The notes: generated from the sequence alone by a model not told the origin. A stretch of 64,000 nt of DNA from Sporobacter termitidis DSM 10068 (GCF_900130065.1 NZ_FQXV01000005.1:1-64000), one strand, 5' to 3'. Numbered from the stretch's first letter, positions 26,648 through 35,301 are shown. Translations and numbers: made by a program.

Positions 26648-27538
26648 TTAACCGTTGCTGCCTGACTTACCGGCGGCCGGGCCCTGCCGATGTGCCGCGG
26701 GCAGCGCCGCTTGGACCGCGTCAAGGATTGCCGTCTCCTGGTCGGCAGTGATGGTTCCGGCAGCGACAAGAGCGTCGAGCGCCGTTGTCGTCGGATCGTT
26801 CCCCGTATTGCCGGAAGGCGCGCCGTCGGGAGCTGCGCCGGAAGGCGTGAGCGCGCTGATCACTGCCGCCTCCTGGTCGGCGGTGATGGTACCCGCCGTG
26901 ACAAGGGCGTCAAGCGCTGTCTTCACGCTGTCGATGTCGTGAGCCTTCACGCTCTTCAGCGCGTCGGAGATCGCCGTCTGCTGATCGGCGGTGATGGTGC
27001 CGGTGGTCACAAGAGCGTCGAGCGCCGTTGTCGCCGGATTGTTCCGCGTATTGCCGGAAGGCGCGCCGTCGGGAGCTGCGCCGGAAGGCGTGAGTTCGCT
27101 GATCACTGCCGCCTCCTGGTCGGCGGTGATGGTACCCGCCGTGACAAGGGCGTCAAGCGCTGTCTTCACGCTGTCGGCGTCGTGCGCCTTCACGCTCTTC
27201 AGCGCGTCGGAGATCACCGTCTGCTGATCGGCGGTGATGGTGCCGGCAGCCACAAGAGCGTCGAGCGCCGTTGTCTTTCCGTCATGCCGAGCGCCGCTGA
27301 ACGGCCTGCCATTCGGCGCCGTGTCCGAGGGCCTGAGGGCGGCTAGGACCGCGGTCTCCTGGTCGGCGGTAATGGTACCGACCGTAACGAGAGCGTCGAC
27401 AGCCGTCTTTATGGTATCTGAGAACCCCGACCCGGCCGCCGTATCCGGCGCACCTGTGGCAGCGAACGCGGTTGTGGCGCCAAGGAGCGTTGTTGCCGCC
27501 ATAACGCCGGCTATAGCGATCATTCTTGTTTTCTTCAT
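26648..27538 (-). CDS. Secreted protein with six ALDALVTAGTITADQ-type repeats
   Basis: Hypothetical exported protein of 296 aa. The signal peptide is MKKTRMIAIAGVMAATTLLG ending at AFA-A; no lipobox, LPxTG or S-layer domain is seen. After it come six units built on ALDALVTAGTITADQEAAVI. Units alternate between two linkers, one with KSVKAHD and one with TPSGAAPDGAPSGN, giving an 81-residue higher-order repeat that is nearly identical at DNA level (243-bp period between about 26821 and 27064). The start ATG 27538 has AAAGGTGAT upstream. Short G-T-I-T-x-x-Q helix pairs like these are common in clostridial secreted proteins of unknown role. Function unknown. Confidence 0.8.
   Translation of the reverse strand: MKKTRMIAIAGVMAATTLLGATTAFAATGAPDTAAGSGFSDTIKTAVDALVTVGTITADQETAVLAALRPSDTAPNGRPFSGARHDGKTTALDALVAAGTITADQQTVISDALKSVKAHDADSVKTALDALVTAGTITADQEAAVISELTPSGAAPDGAPSGNTRNNPATTALDALVTTGTITADQQTAISDALKSVKAHDIDSVKTALDALVTAGTITADQEAAVISALTPSGAAPDGAPSGNTGNDPTTTALDALVAAGTITADQETAILDAVQAALPAAHRQGPAAGKSGSNG
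26760..27290. repeat. 243-bp tandem repeat inside the secreted protein gene
   Basis: The block starting CGCCGTCGGGAGCTGCG at 26821 recurs at 27064 with very few changes. The near-identity of the DNA, not only the protein, points to recent duplication and possible copy-number variation between strains. Confidence 0.75.
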
Positions 27539-27607
27539 TGTGCTGATCACCTTTCTTTCGTCATCATTAAAATTTTTACATACGGCTTTTCCGTATCGTA
27601 CGACCTG

Positions 27608-27613
27608 ATTATA
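27608..27613 (-). promoter_or_regulatory. Likely -10 box of the repeat-protein gene
   Basis: TATAAT on the minus strand 70 bases before the start codon. No good -35 box lies 16-18 bp upstream, so an activator or another sigma factor may be needed. Confidence 0.35.
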
Positions 27614-27721
27614 GGGTCCTTTTCTTAAAAGGAACTGAATTAACGCCTGAATTTCTCTCAAATATCTTAATTTAACAAATTGTTAAAAATTTGGTTCCTC
27701 ATCCTGACGGTATGATGTAAA

Positions 27722-27754
27722 AGAAAGCCGATCACATATCGTAACCGGCTTTCT
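27722..27754. terminator. Probable terminator after glpP
   Basis: AGAAAGCCG (27722-27730) pairs with CGGCTTTCT (27746-27754) over a 15-base loop, about 50 bases beyond the glpP stop; the minus strand continues with CTTTT. Confidence 0.5.
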
Positions 27755-27804
27755 GCTTTCTCTGAAAATCAGGGGATCGAATAGCAAGGACGCATCAGGG
27801 CAAT

Positions 27805-28386
27805 TCAGACCGGGTTTTTACTTCCCGCACCGGGCTTATAGCTCCACAGGTCGCTTTTTGAGAATGAAACGGCGTCGGCGCCCTGGTCAAAGGCCGCCTC
27901 TATCTGGCTGCTGTCGCTGATGAGGCCGCCGAGGATGATCGGTATGGAGAAGTGCTCCTTGTATTTTTTGACGATGGAGGGCGCGATGGCCGGCATGATC
28001 TCGATGCCGTCCGGCTCGTTTTCGGTGATGGCGTCGAGGGAATTGTGAAACGATTGGGTGTCGATCAAAAACACGCGCTGGATGGTGGCGAGGCCTTCTC
28101 TTTTCGCGGCCTTGATGATATTGCTCTTCGTTGAGACGATGCCGTAGGGCTCGATGTGCTTTTTGATAAACCGGAGGGCCTCCTTGTCGCCGGAAAGCCC
28201 TTTGAGCAGGTCGGCGTGAAGGAAGACAGGCTTCATCCGGCAGAGAGATTTGAAGGTATTTGAAACAACGGTGTTGATTTCGGCCTTCATATAAATAACG
28301 GAGCCCACGTCCGACGCCACGGCGGCGCTCAGCGCCTTCGTCTCGCAGGCCGCGATAATGGGGTTCTTTTTAAACAGCTCGGTAAT
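27805..28386 (-). CDS. glpP: Glycerol-3-phosphate-responsive antiterminator GlpP, unusual start
   Basis: GlpP binds glycerol-3-phosphate and then prevents termination in leaders of glycerol-uptake mRNAs. The barrel-type sequence is clear: NPIIAACETKALSAAVASDV, FLHADLLKGLSGDKEAL, YGIVSTKSNIIKAAK, GIEIMPAIAPSIVKK and IPIILGGLISD. The conserved N-terminus lies upstream of the first normal start codon (GTG 28320), and between an in-frame stop and that GTG there is no ATG, GTG or TTG. An ATT codon at 28386, 11 bases after AAGGGAGG, gives a 193-residue protein of normal length and is my best guess; CTG is another option. No glpF, glpK or glpD is nearby. Confidence 0.75.
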   Translation of the reverse strand: MTELFKKNPIIAACETKALSAAVASDVGSVIYMKAEINTVVSNTFKSLCRMKPVFLHADLLKGLSGDKEALRFIKKHIEPYGIVSTKSNIIKAAKREGLATIQRVFLIDTQSFHNSLDAITENEPDGIEIMPAIAPSIVKKYKEHFSIPIILGGLISDSSQIEAAFDQGADAVSFSKSDLWSYKPGAGSKNPV

Positions 28387-28424
28387 AACGTCAACCGCCT
28401 CCCTTTCCGCGCGTTCTGATGTTC

Positions 28425-28452
28425 ATTATACATTCCAGGCGCCTGGGCGCAA
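28425..28452 (-). promoter_or_regulatory. Promoter of glpP with a palindrome in its spacer
   Basis: TTGCGC at 28447-28452 and TATAAT at 28425-28430 with a 16-bp spacer that contains the perfect 12-bp palindrome CCAGGCGCCTGG (28435-28446). A protein bound there would block RNA polymerase. Confidence 0.6.
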
Positions 28453-28494
28453 CAGAGTTTGCGTACTTTTAACAAAGACTTCACCCGCGCTTTA

Positions 28495-28523
28495 TTGATT
28501 TTCACGCATGTTCTGTTTATTCT
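28495..28523 (+). promoter_or_regulatory. Possible promoter for the leader upstream of the Cof-type HAD gene
   Basis: TTGATT at 28495-28500, 17-bp spacer, TATTCT at 28518-28523. Confidence 0.4.
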
Positions 28524-28529
28524 GTAAAA

Positions 28530-28669
28530 CAAGACGCCGCGAGGAACTCCGGCGGTTCAAAGAAGAATAGCGTACGGTATGTTGGGTGGAGTACGAGAGA
28601 TAGCCTGCATATACTTTCGGGGAAAGACGCGCGTCTTTTCCCGGCAAGTATACGGCGGGCTGTTTTTTT
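28530..28669 (+). ncRNA. Structured leader RNA of unknown class ending in a terminator hairpin
   Basis: The segment contains several pairings and ends in a very long hairpin (28602-28661, tip at GACGCGCGTC) followed by seven Ts (28663-28669), only 46 bases before the HAD start codon. This is the layout of an attenuator or riboswitch leader or of a short terminated RNA. I do not recognise a known aptamer in it. Confidence 0.45.
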
Positions 28670-28715
28670 GTTTTCTCGGCAAAACATGCGGCCAGCGCAT
28701 ACGGGGGAAAATAGA

Positions 28716-29516
28716 ATGAGCAACATACGAATGGTTGTCAGCGATCTGGACGGCACGCTTCTGGACGACAGCCACGAGCTGGACGGCGGGCTGGTCCGGC
28801 GGATTCAAGGCTTCACCGAAGCCGGCGGACTTTTTACCATTGCCACGGGAAGGAACTGGCGCGCCGCGAAGGATATTGTCCAAAGGCTCGCCATCCGTCT
28901 GCCGGTGATTTTGTGCAACGGCGCCATACTGGCCGATGAAAAAGAAATCTATTACCGCTCGGACATGCCGGTGGGCAGCATGAAAGGTTTGTTCCTGGAT
29001 GCGCAGAGCGCGGGGCTTTCCGTCCTGCTGTTCGAGCACGACACGGTGCGCGGATTCGGCAGCGGCGCGGGCCTCGAGCGGTTTCGCGAGAAGGAAAAAA
29101 CGCCGGTGGAGCCGGTGGACCCGGGCGACGCCTTTTTCGGCGGGCGGGGCATATTGAAAGCGGTGCTGGTCGGCCCCTTTGATAAAAGCGCGGCGCTGTG
29201 GCGGAAGCATGAGACGGATTTTTCGGGGGAATACAGCTGCGTACAGAGCGAATCGGATTTTTTTGAAATCGTGAAACAAGGAGAAAACAAGGGCCGGACG
29301 ATGCTGAAGCTGGCGGAGCGGCTGGGCGTTTCTCCGGAGGAAATACTGGCCATCGGCAACCATATGAACGACAAGGAGATGATCTCCGCCGCGGGCGTCG
29401 GCGCGGCGGTATCCGACTGCGCGGCGGACCTGCGGCCGTATGCCGACTTCCTGTGCCGCCAGCCGACGGGCGCGGGCGTTATGGAAGCGCTGGACCAGTT
29501 CTGCGCCGCGCTTTGA
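28716..29516 (+). CDS. Cof-type HAD-superfamily phosphatase
   Basis: HAD hydrolase of 266 aa in the Cof/SupH (IIB cap) group, which dephosphorylates sugar phosphates and related metabolites. Motif I VVSDLDGTLLDDS has both aspartates; motif II is FTIATGRNW; the cap domain lies between about residues 85 and 185; motif III/IV is EILAIGNHMNDKEMISAAGV with the usual late GD replaced by GN. ATG 28716 has GGGGGA 7 bases upstream, so the 16-codon upstream extension is not used. It stands alone between the structured leader and the third peptide operon. Confidence 0.87.
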   Translation: MSNIRMVVSDLDGTLLDDSHELDGGLVRRIQGFTEAGGLFTIATGRNWRAAKDIVQRLAIRLPVILCNGAILADEKEIYYRSDMPVGSMKGLFLDAQSAGLSVLLFEHDTVRGFGSGAGLERFREKEKTPVEPVDPGDAFFGGRGILKAVLVGPFDKSAALWRKHETDFSGEYSCVQSESDFFEIVKQGENKGRTMLKLAERLGVSPEEILAIGNHMNDKEMISAAGVGAAVSDCAADLRPYADFLCRQPTGAGVMEALDQFCAAL

Positions 29517-29553
29517 TGCGACTAGATTTTACCTTTATTTTACCCCGGCTTCG

Positions 29554-29582
29554 TTGATTCGGCCGGAGAAGACAGATATAAT
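29554..29582 (+). promoter_or_regulatory. Sigma-A promoter of the third peptide-transport operon
   Basis: TTGATT at 29554-29559, 17-bp spacer, TATAAT at 29577-29582. Confidence 0.8.
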
Positions 29583-29589
29583 TTTTTTG

Positions 29590-29870
29590 TCGGGACTATA
29601 GCGACATTCATTATAAGAGATTCTTAAAACAGCATTAAGGTAGAGGCAAAGAGAAAACCTTATGGCAATACGGGTTAAAGCTGCTGGACAGCTTTATCTG
29701 TTTCGTTGCGCGAGGTGTTCTGTTTGCCTTTGTTTTTCGGCGCCTGAAACATCTCGGCTGCTTTGGATTCCGAGCATTCGGAGGAAAGACGGGGTGATTG
29801 GCAGGCTGATCCGCAATGCGCTTTAAACCGGTATTCAAAACAACAAGTCCAACGGAACAATAAAATGAAA
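29590..29870 (+). promoter_or_regulatory. Long 5' leader of about 290 bases before the peptide-binding protein
   Basis: The leader holds a small hairpin (TGTCG...CGACA near 29588-29606) and no gene or terminator that I can support. Its length suggests post-transcriptional control, but I recognise no riboswitch class. Confidence 0.35.
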
Positions 29871-29883
29871 AGGAGACAAAAAC

Positions 29884-31491
29884 ATGAGAATAACGAGAAA
29901 GGCCGCGGCATTGCTGCTGGCGATAACGCTCACGCTGTCGCTTTTTGCCGGCTGCGCCCGGAATACGTCCGGGACCCAGCCCTCCGAAAGCGCGGGGCAG
30001 CCCACGTCCGCACAGTCCTCCGCCGGCGCGGTCTCCGCGGCGCCCCAATCGGTCGATACGCTCAAGGTCGGCCTGGCCGCGATGCTGAACAACTTTGACC
30101 CCCTTTACGGCATCGGCATCGCCAGCATCAAAATTTTCTACAACATCTTCGACACGCTCCTCACCACGGACAAAGACGGCAATATCGTGGGGCAGCTGGC
30201 GGAAAGCTTCGACTGGGTGGACGATAAGACGCTCAACGTCAAGCTCCGTTCGGGCATCACCTTTCAAAACGGCGAGCCCTGCACGGCCGACGACGTGAAA
30301 TTTTCCTTCGACCGCGTCCTCAGCGGATACGGCGACGGCACGATCAGCCAGCTGTATGAAACGCTCGAATCCGTCACAAAGCTCGACGATTTGACCGTGC
30401 AGTTCAAAACGAAAACGGTGGACGCGGCGTTCCTCGACAGGCTCGGCTCCATCTGGGGCGCCAGCATCGTCCCGAAGGATTATACCGAAAAGGTCGGCGA
30501 CGAGGTCTTCAAGACGCAGCCCATCGGGACGGGCCCTTACCAGATGACCTCCTATTCTCCGGAAAAAATCGTGCTGACCCGCTATGACGGCTTCTGGGGC
30601 GAAAAGCCGCCCGCCCGGCAGATCGACTTCATCCTGTATCCCGAGGCGTCGGCCAGAGTCACGGCCCTCATCAACGGCGAGGTCGATATCATCAATGACG
30701 TCAAGGCCGATATGGTCCAGAATATCGAGAGCCGCGACGGCCTCCACGTATCCGGCACGCCCATTCAGAACATCCACATCTATGTGTTCAACACGGCCAA
30801 CGGCCCGATGAAGAGCGAAAAGTTCAGGCAGGCCCTGACCATCGGCATCAACAGGCAGCTTCTGGTGGACACGCTCTGGGGCGAGTACGCCGAGGTCCCC
30901 CAGGGCCATCAGTTCAAGTCTTACGGCGATACATATATCAGCGATTACCCCGGCATCCAGTACGATGTGGAACGCGCCCGGCAGCTCGTTAAGGAGTCCG
31001 GCTACGACGGCACCGTGATCGAGCTCGAAATGCGCCAGGGCTACTACACCAACGGCGATCAGGCCGGAGAAGCCATCGTCGACATGTGGAAGGACATCGG
31101 CGTCAACGCGAAGGTCGTCTACAAGGATTCGATGCCCTGGGAGGAGACGAAGCACGTCCGGGCCTGGTCCAGCGCGTCCCGCTTTGACGACCCGCTTGGC
31201 GCGCTGTGGCTGCTGTTCGGCCCCGGCTCCGCGCCGGCCAACTACATGTGGCTGGATATGCCGGAGGACTTCAAGGAGACCGGCAGAAAGCTGACCGAAA
31301 CAACCGACCCCGCCGAGCGGAAGAAGCTGTCCCGCGACCTGCTCACGATGTTCGACACCTATTGCCCCGGCACCTATCTTTATCAGGCCGAGGACTATTA
31401 CGGCGTCCGGGACGGCATCGAGTGGGACATGCATTACGCCCAGAACCAGATCACGCCCTTCCGGGCGGGCGACATCAAATTCGTCGGCTAA
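29884..31491 (+). CDS. Peptide/nickel ABC transporter substrate-binding lipoprotein (SBP_bac_5)
   Basis: Binding lipoprotein of 535 aa. The signal peptide ends in lipobox FAGC, followed by a Ser/Pro/Ala linker to about residue 55. The mature domain starts VDTLKVGLAAMLNNFDPLYG and contains GEPCTADDVKFSFDRVLSGY, QPIGTGPYQMTSYSPEKIVL and FRQALTIGINRQLLVDTLWG, all typical for family 5. ATG 29884 has AAAGGAG 7 bases upstream. First gene of an operon with two ATPases, two permeases and a glycerophosphodiester phosphodiesterase, which suggests a glycerophosphodiester or related polar ester could be among its ligands (inference). Confidence 0.92.
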   Translation: MRITRKAAALLLAITLTLSLFAGCARNTSGTQPSESAGQPTSAQSSAGAVSAAPQSVDTLKVGLAAMLNNFDPLYGIGIASIKIFYNIFDTLLTTDKDGNIVGQLAESFDWVDDKTLNVKLRSGITFQNGEPCTADDVKFSFDRVLSGYGDGTISQLYETLESVTKLDDLTVQFKTKTVDAAFLDRLGSIWGASIVPKDYTEKVGDEVFKTQPIGTGPYQMTSYSPEKIVLTRYDGFWGEKPPARQIDFILYPEASARVTALINGEVDIINDVKADMVQNIESRDGLHVSGTPIQNIHIYVFNTANGPMKSEKFRQALTIGINRQLLVDTLWGEYAEVPQGHQFKSYGDTYISDYPGIQYDVERARQLVKESGYDGTVIELEMRQGYYTNGDQAGEAIVDMWKDIGVNAKVVYKDSMPWEETKHVRAWSSASRFDDPLGALWLLFGPGSAPANYMWLDMPEDFKETGRKLTETTDPAERKKLSRDLLTMFDTYCPGTYLYQAEDYYGVRDGIEWDMHYAQNQITPFRAGDIKFVG

Positions 31492-31506
31492 GACGGCACG
31501 TATAAA

Positions 31507-31542
31507 ATGCGGGTATGCGGGCTGACGCCCGCATACCCGCAT
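31507..31542 (+). other. Intercistronic hairpin after the binding-protein gene
   Basis: Perfect 16-base arms (31507-31522 and 31527-31542) around loop TGAC, directly before the ribosome-binding site of the next gene and without a T-run. Best explained as a stabiliser of the upstream mRNA. An apparent reading frame running through it is an artefact. Confidence 0.65.
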
Positions 31543-31554
31543 AAGGAGAAATTT

Positions 31555-32538
31555 ATGGATGAACTATTAAGGGTGCGCGGCTTAAAGACGTATTACTATT
31601 CAGCAAAGCACGTCGTCCCGGCGGTGGACGGCGTCAGCTTCAGCCTCCGTAAGGGCGAGGTGCTCGGCTTGGTGGGGGAATCGGGCAGCGGGAAAAGCAC
31701 CGTTGCCCGGTCCGTCACCAGGATATTCAACAAGGCGTACACGCGCATCGAGGGCGGGGAGATCCTCTTTCACGGCCGGGACCTTTTGAAGGTGCCGGAC
31801 AGGAAAATGAGCGATATCCGAGGCAGGCATATCGCCATGGTATTCCAGAATCCGCAGACCTCCCTCAATCCGGTGTTTTCCATCGGCAACCAGCTGGCGG
31901 AAGCCCTCCTGCTCCATCAGAAAATGCCCCGCACCCTGGCGCGGGAGAAGGCCGTGGAGCTGCTGCGGCAGGTGAACATCCCCTCCCCGGAGCTGCGGAT
32001 GGGCGATTTCCCGCACCAGCTCTCCGGCGGTATGCAGCAGCGCGTCATGATCGCCATCGCGCTGGCGTGCCGGCCGGAGATCATCATTGCCGACGAGCCC
32101 ACAACGGCCCTCGACGTCACCATTCAGGCGCAGATTCTGGACCTGTTCACGCGCCTGCGCGGCGAGGCCGGGATGAGCATGCTGCTTATCACCCATAACA
32201 TGGGCGTCGTCGCCGAGGTCTGCGACAGGATGATGGTGATGTACGGCGGCGTGGTCATGGAGGAAGGGCGCTGCGCTGAAATTTTCGACAAGCCGCTGCA
32301 TGAGTATACAAAGGGGCTTTTGGCCTGCATTCCCGATCTGGACGAGGATAAGGACACGCTGTACTCGATTCCCGGGCAGGCCCCGCGGCTGGAAGCGCCG
32401 GTGACGGCCTGCCGGTTTTCGGGCCGCTGCGGCAAGGCCTTCGGCAAATGCCGCGGACAGGAGCCGCCGCTCTTTGCCCTGGGCGGCGGCCGCGCCGTCC
32501 GCTGCTGGCTGTACGGCGGAGAGGAGGCGGCGGGATGA
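31555..32538 (+). CDS. Peptide ABC transporter ATP-binding protein (DppD/OppD type)
   Basis: ATPase of 327 aa: Walker [11 protein letters not shown]-loop [16 protein letters not shown], signature [11 protein letters not shown], Walker [16 protein letters not shown]-loop in [13 protein letters not shown], and the C-terminal extension with [17 protein letters not shown] 31555 has AAGGAG 6 bases upstream; the 16-codon extension before it is only the hairpin region. The stop overlaps the next start as ATGA. Confidence 0.91.
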   Translation: MDELLRVRGLKTYYYSAKHVVPAVDGVSFSLRKGEVLGLVGESGSGKSTVARSVTRIFNKAYTRIEGGEILFHGRDLLKVPDRKMSDIRGRHIAMVFQNPQTSLNPVFSIGNQLAEALLLHQKMPRTLAREKAVELLRQVNIPSPELRMGDFPHQLSGGMQQRVMIAIALACRPEIIIADEPTTALDVTIQAQILDLFTRLRGEAGMSMLLITHNMGVVAEVCDRMMVMYGGVVMEEGRCAEIFDKPLHEYTKGLLACIPDLDEDKDTLYSIPGQAPRLEAPVTACRFSGRCGKAFGKCRGQEPPLFALGGGRAVRCWLYGGEEAAG

Positions 32539-33515
32539 GCGATGCTGCGCTTTTGGAGGTCAGAGACGTCAAAAAGTATTTCCCCATAAAAAAGGGCGCG
32601 CTCCCGCGCCGGCAGGCGGCTGTTTTAAAGGCGGTGGACGGCGTCAGCTTTGCCGTGGCCAGAGGCGAAACGCTGGGTATCATCGGCGAGTCCGGCTGCG
32701 GCAAGAGCACGCTGGCGCGGCTCATCATGGGCCTGAGCGACCCCAGCGGCGGCGATGTGATCTATGACGGCAGCCCCGTCACTCAGAAAATGCCCCTGGC
32801 GCTGCGCCGCAGGATTCAGATGGTCTTTCAGGACCCCTACGCCTCTCTCGACCCGCGCATGAGCATCCGGCGCATCGTGGAGGAGCCGCTCAGAATCCAC
32901 GAAAGGCTCAGCGGCGCGGAAAAAACGGGAAGCATTGTGCCGGTGCTCGAGCAGGTCGGGCTCGGGCCGGACGCGCTGGGCAAATACCCCCACGAGTTCA
33001 GCGGCGGGCAGCGGCAGCGCATCGGCATCGCCAGGGCCCTTGTATTAAATCCCGAAATGCTCATCTGCGACGAGCCTGTGTCCGCGCTGGATGTCTCCAT
33101 ACAGGCGCAGGTGCTCAACCTCCTTTCACACCTGAAAAAAAGCCGCGGCCTGACCTATCTTTTCATATCCCACGACATCAGCGTTATCAAGCACATCAGC
33201 GACCGGGTCATGGTGATGTACCTCGGCCAGGTGATGGAGTTGGCGGACAAAAAGACTCTTTTTGCCGGGGCCGCGCACCCATATACGCTGGCGCTTATCA
33301 GCGCGATACCGACGGCGCATACGGGGAAAAAAACAACCCGCATTATTTTAGAGGGCGACCTCCCCAGCCCCATCCACGTGCCGCCCGGCTGCCCGTTCCA
33401 GACGCGCTGCCCCGGAGCGGCGGATATCTGCGGGAAAAAGCGGCCGGAGCTCCGGGAGCTTTCCGCAGGGCATTACGCCGCCTGCCATTTTGCGAAAGGA
33501 TGTGAGCGGATATGA
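32535..33515 (+). CDS. Peptide ABC transporter ATP-binding protein (DppF/OppF type)
   Basis: Partner ATPase of 326 aa: Walker A GESGCGKST, Q-loop VFQDPYASLDPRMSIR, signature EFSGGQRQRIG, Walker B MLICDEPVSALDVS and C-terminal CPFQTRCPGAADIC. The start codon sits in an ATGA overlap with the DppD-like gene and the stop overlaps the permease start in the same way, so translation of these three genes is coupled. Confidence 0.91.
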   Translation: MSDAALLEVRDVKKYFPIKKGALPRRQAAVLKAVDGVSFAVARGETLGIIGESGCGKSTLARLIMGLSDPSGGDVIYDGSPVTQKMPLALRRRIQMVFQDPYASLDPRMSIRRIVEEPLRIHERLSGAEKTGSIVPVLEQVGLGPDALGKYPHEFSGGQRQRIGIARALVLNPEMLICDEPVSALDVSIQAQVLNLLSHLKKSRGLTYLFISHDISVIKHISDRVMVMYLGQVMELADKKTLFAGAAHPYTLALISAIPTAHTGKKTTRIILEGDLPSPIHVPPGCPFQTRCPGAADICGKKRPELRELSAGHYAACHFAKGCERI

Positions 33516-34432
33516 AGCGATACGTGGCGGTCCGGGTTATCAAGGCGCTTTTGACGGTGCTGTTCGTCTGGACCGTCGTCTTTATTCTCTCGCGCGTGAC
33601 CGGCGACCCTGTCGACTGGATGCTCCAGTCCGGCGGCGATATGCGGGCCCGCGAGCAGCTGCGCCACAACCTGGGGCTTGATCTGCCCCTGGCGCAGCAG
33701 TATTTCAGGGCGATTGCCGGCATGCTGACGGGCGACGCCGGCACGAGCTTTTATTACGCCCGGCCTGTTTCAGACCTCTTTGCCGAGCGTATGACGGCGA
33801 CGCTCACCCTGGGCGCGGTCGTGTTTGGGGTGACGATCCTCTTCGGCGTCCCGCTGGGCGTTTTCGCGGCGCTCCGGCACAATTCGGTGCTGGACCGGCT
33901 GACCATGGGCTTCAGCGTCGCCGGATATACCGTGCCGAACTTCGTGCTGGGTATTCTGCTCATTTTCATTTTCTCGCTGCATCTGAAGCTCCTCCCCAGC
34001 GGCAGCGTCGGCACCCCGGCCCATTTCGTGCTGCCGGTGATCGCGATGTCCGTGGCGCCGGCGGCAAACGTCGCGCGACTCACGCGCAGCGCGCTTCTGG
34101 ACGTGATCGGGCAGGATTTTCTGGAATGCGCCCGCGCGAAGGGGGCGAAAGAAAGCCGCGTTATTTTCAAGCATGCCCTGCGCAACGCGCTCATCTCCGT
34201 CGTGACCATCCTGGGCGCGCAGCTGGGGTACATCATCGGCGGCTCCGTCGTGGTGGAAACCGTTTTCGCCTGGCCCGGTATCGGCACGCTGATCGTCAAC
34301 AGCGCCAAGCAGAGGGACTTCCCCGTCGTACAGTTCGGGGTAATGATCATCTGCATCTCCGTGACGGCGATCAACCTCCTGGTGGACCTGTCGTACTCCG
34401 CTTTGGACCCGCGTATTCGCGGCAGAGACTGA
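33512..34432 (+). CDS. Peptide ABC transporter permease (DppB/OppB type)
   Basis: Permease of 306 aa, beginning MKRYVAVRVIKALLTVLFVW. It has FILSRVTGDPVDWML, the coupling segment CARAKGAKESRVIFKHALRN and the C-terminus DLSYSALDPRIRGRD. Six membrane helices are expected. Confidence 0.91.
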   Translation: MKRYVAVRVIKALLTVLFVWTVVFILSRVTGDPVDWMLQSGGDMRAREQLRHNLGLDLPLAQQYFRAIAGMLTGDAGTSFYYARPVSDLFAERMTATLTLGAVVFGVTILFGVPLGVFAALRHNSVLDRLTMGFSVAGYTVPNFVLGILLIFIFSLHLKLLPSGSVGTPAHFVLPVIAMSVAPAANVARLTRSALLDVIGQDFLECARAKGAKESRVIFKHALRNALISVVTILGAQLGYIIGGSVVVETVFAWPGIGTLIVNSAKQRDFPVVQFGVMIICISVTAINLLVDLSYSALDPRIRGRD

Positions 34433-34443
34433 GGGCAGACATT

Positions 34444-35301
34444 ATGAAACAGAACAAAATTAAAATCCGCCGCGGCATTCCGCCGCTGATCCTCTTTTTG
34501 ATGGCGACGTTCCTGCTCATCGCCATCGTTTCGCTGTTGGCGCCGGTGCTCTTCCCCGTTGACTTAAAGGACACCGACCTAATGCTGCGCCTGAAGCCGC
34601 CGAAGTTCGTCGATCCCCAGTCGCCGTACTTATTCGGGACGGACAGCCTCGGGCGCGATGTGGCCACGCGTCTTTTATACGCCACGCGCACCTCCCTTAT
34701 TATCTCCGTCTCGGGAATGCTCCTGGCGGTGCTCCTGGGCCTTGTGGTCGGGGTGGTCAGCGGGCTTGGCCGGGGCGCGGTGGACCTCTCGCTCATGTTC
34801 GTGACGGATGCGGAGCTGTCCGTCCCCACGACGTTTATCGGCATCGTCTGCGCCACCATGATGGGCGCCAATGCCTTGACGACGATCATCGTCATCGGCG
34901 TCACCGGCTGGCCGGGCTTTGCCCGGCTCGTGCGCGGGCAGGTCATGCAGATTCGGAACATCAGCTTCATTGAATGCAGCCGGGCGCTGGGGGCGTCCAA
35001 ACCGCGCATCTTCTTTGAGCATATCCTTTCAAACATTGCCTCGCCGCTGATCGTCCAGACGACCGTGAGCCTGGGCGCCTTTATCCTCCTGGAGAGCACG
35101 CTGTCGTATCTGGGGCTCGGTATCCAGCCGCCGGAAACCTCCCTGGGCGTGATGGTCAGCGAAGGACGCGATTATATGCTGCAAAACTGGTGGCTGGCCA
35201 TTATCCCAAGCCTTGTGATCGTCGTGCTGCTCATGCAGATCTCCCTCGTGGGCGACTGGCTCAGGGACAGGCTGGACCCGCAGCTGAAAAGCAAGCGCTA
35301 G
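34444..35301 (+). CDS. Peptide ABC transporter permease (DppC/OppC type)
   Basis: Permease of 285 aa: N-terminal helix after MKQNKIKIRRGIPPLILFLM, then YLFGTDSLGRDVATRLLYAT, coupling segment CSRALGASKPRIFFEHILSN and C-terminal GDWLRDRLDPQLKSKR. The start is ATG 34444 with GAGGGC upstream, 11 bases after the DppB stop; a longer open frame reaching back into the DppB gene is not real. Confidence 0.91.
   Translation: MKQNKIKIRRGIPPLILFLMATFLLIAIVSLLAPVLFPVDLKDTDLMLRLKPPKFVDPQSPYLFGTDSLGRDVATRLLYATRTSLIISVSGMLLAVLLGLVVGVVSGLGRGAVDLSLMFVTDAELSVPTTFIGIVCATMMGANALTTIIVIGVTGWPGFARLVRGQVMQIRNISFIECSRALGASKPRIFFEHILSNIASPLIVQTTVSLGAFILLESTLSYLGLGIQPPETSLGVMVSEGRDYMLQNWWLAIIPSLVIVVLLMQISLVGDWLRDRLDPQLKSKR

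Noticed and set aside
26760-27290. CRISPR-like or transposon repeats
   Set aside because: The repeats are in frame with one protein, have a 243-bp period and no spacers of constant length.
28560-28610. T-box leader (GGGTGGA seen near 28584)
   Set aside because: The rest of the T-box sequence and a specifier loop are missing, and the downstream gene is a phosphatase.
29635-31542. Long minus-strand open frame of 635 codons
   Set aside because: Antisense to the peptide-binding protein gene at 29884-31491 with no ribosome-binding site and no recognisable domain.
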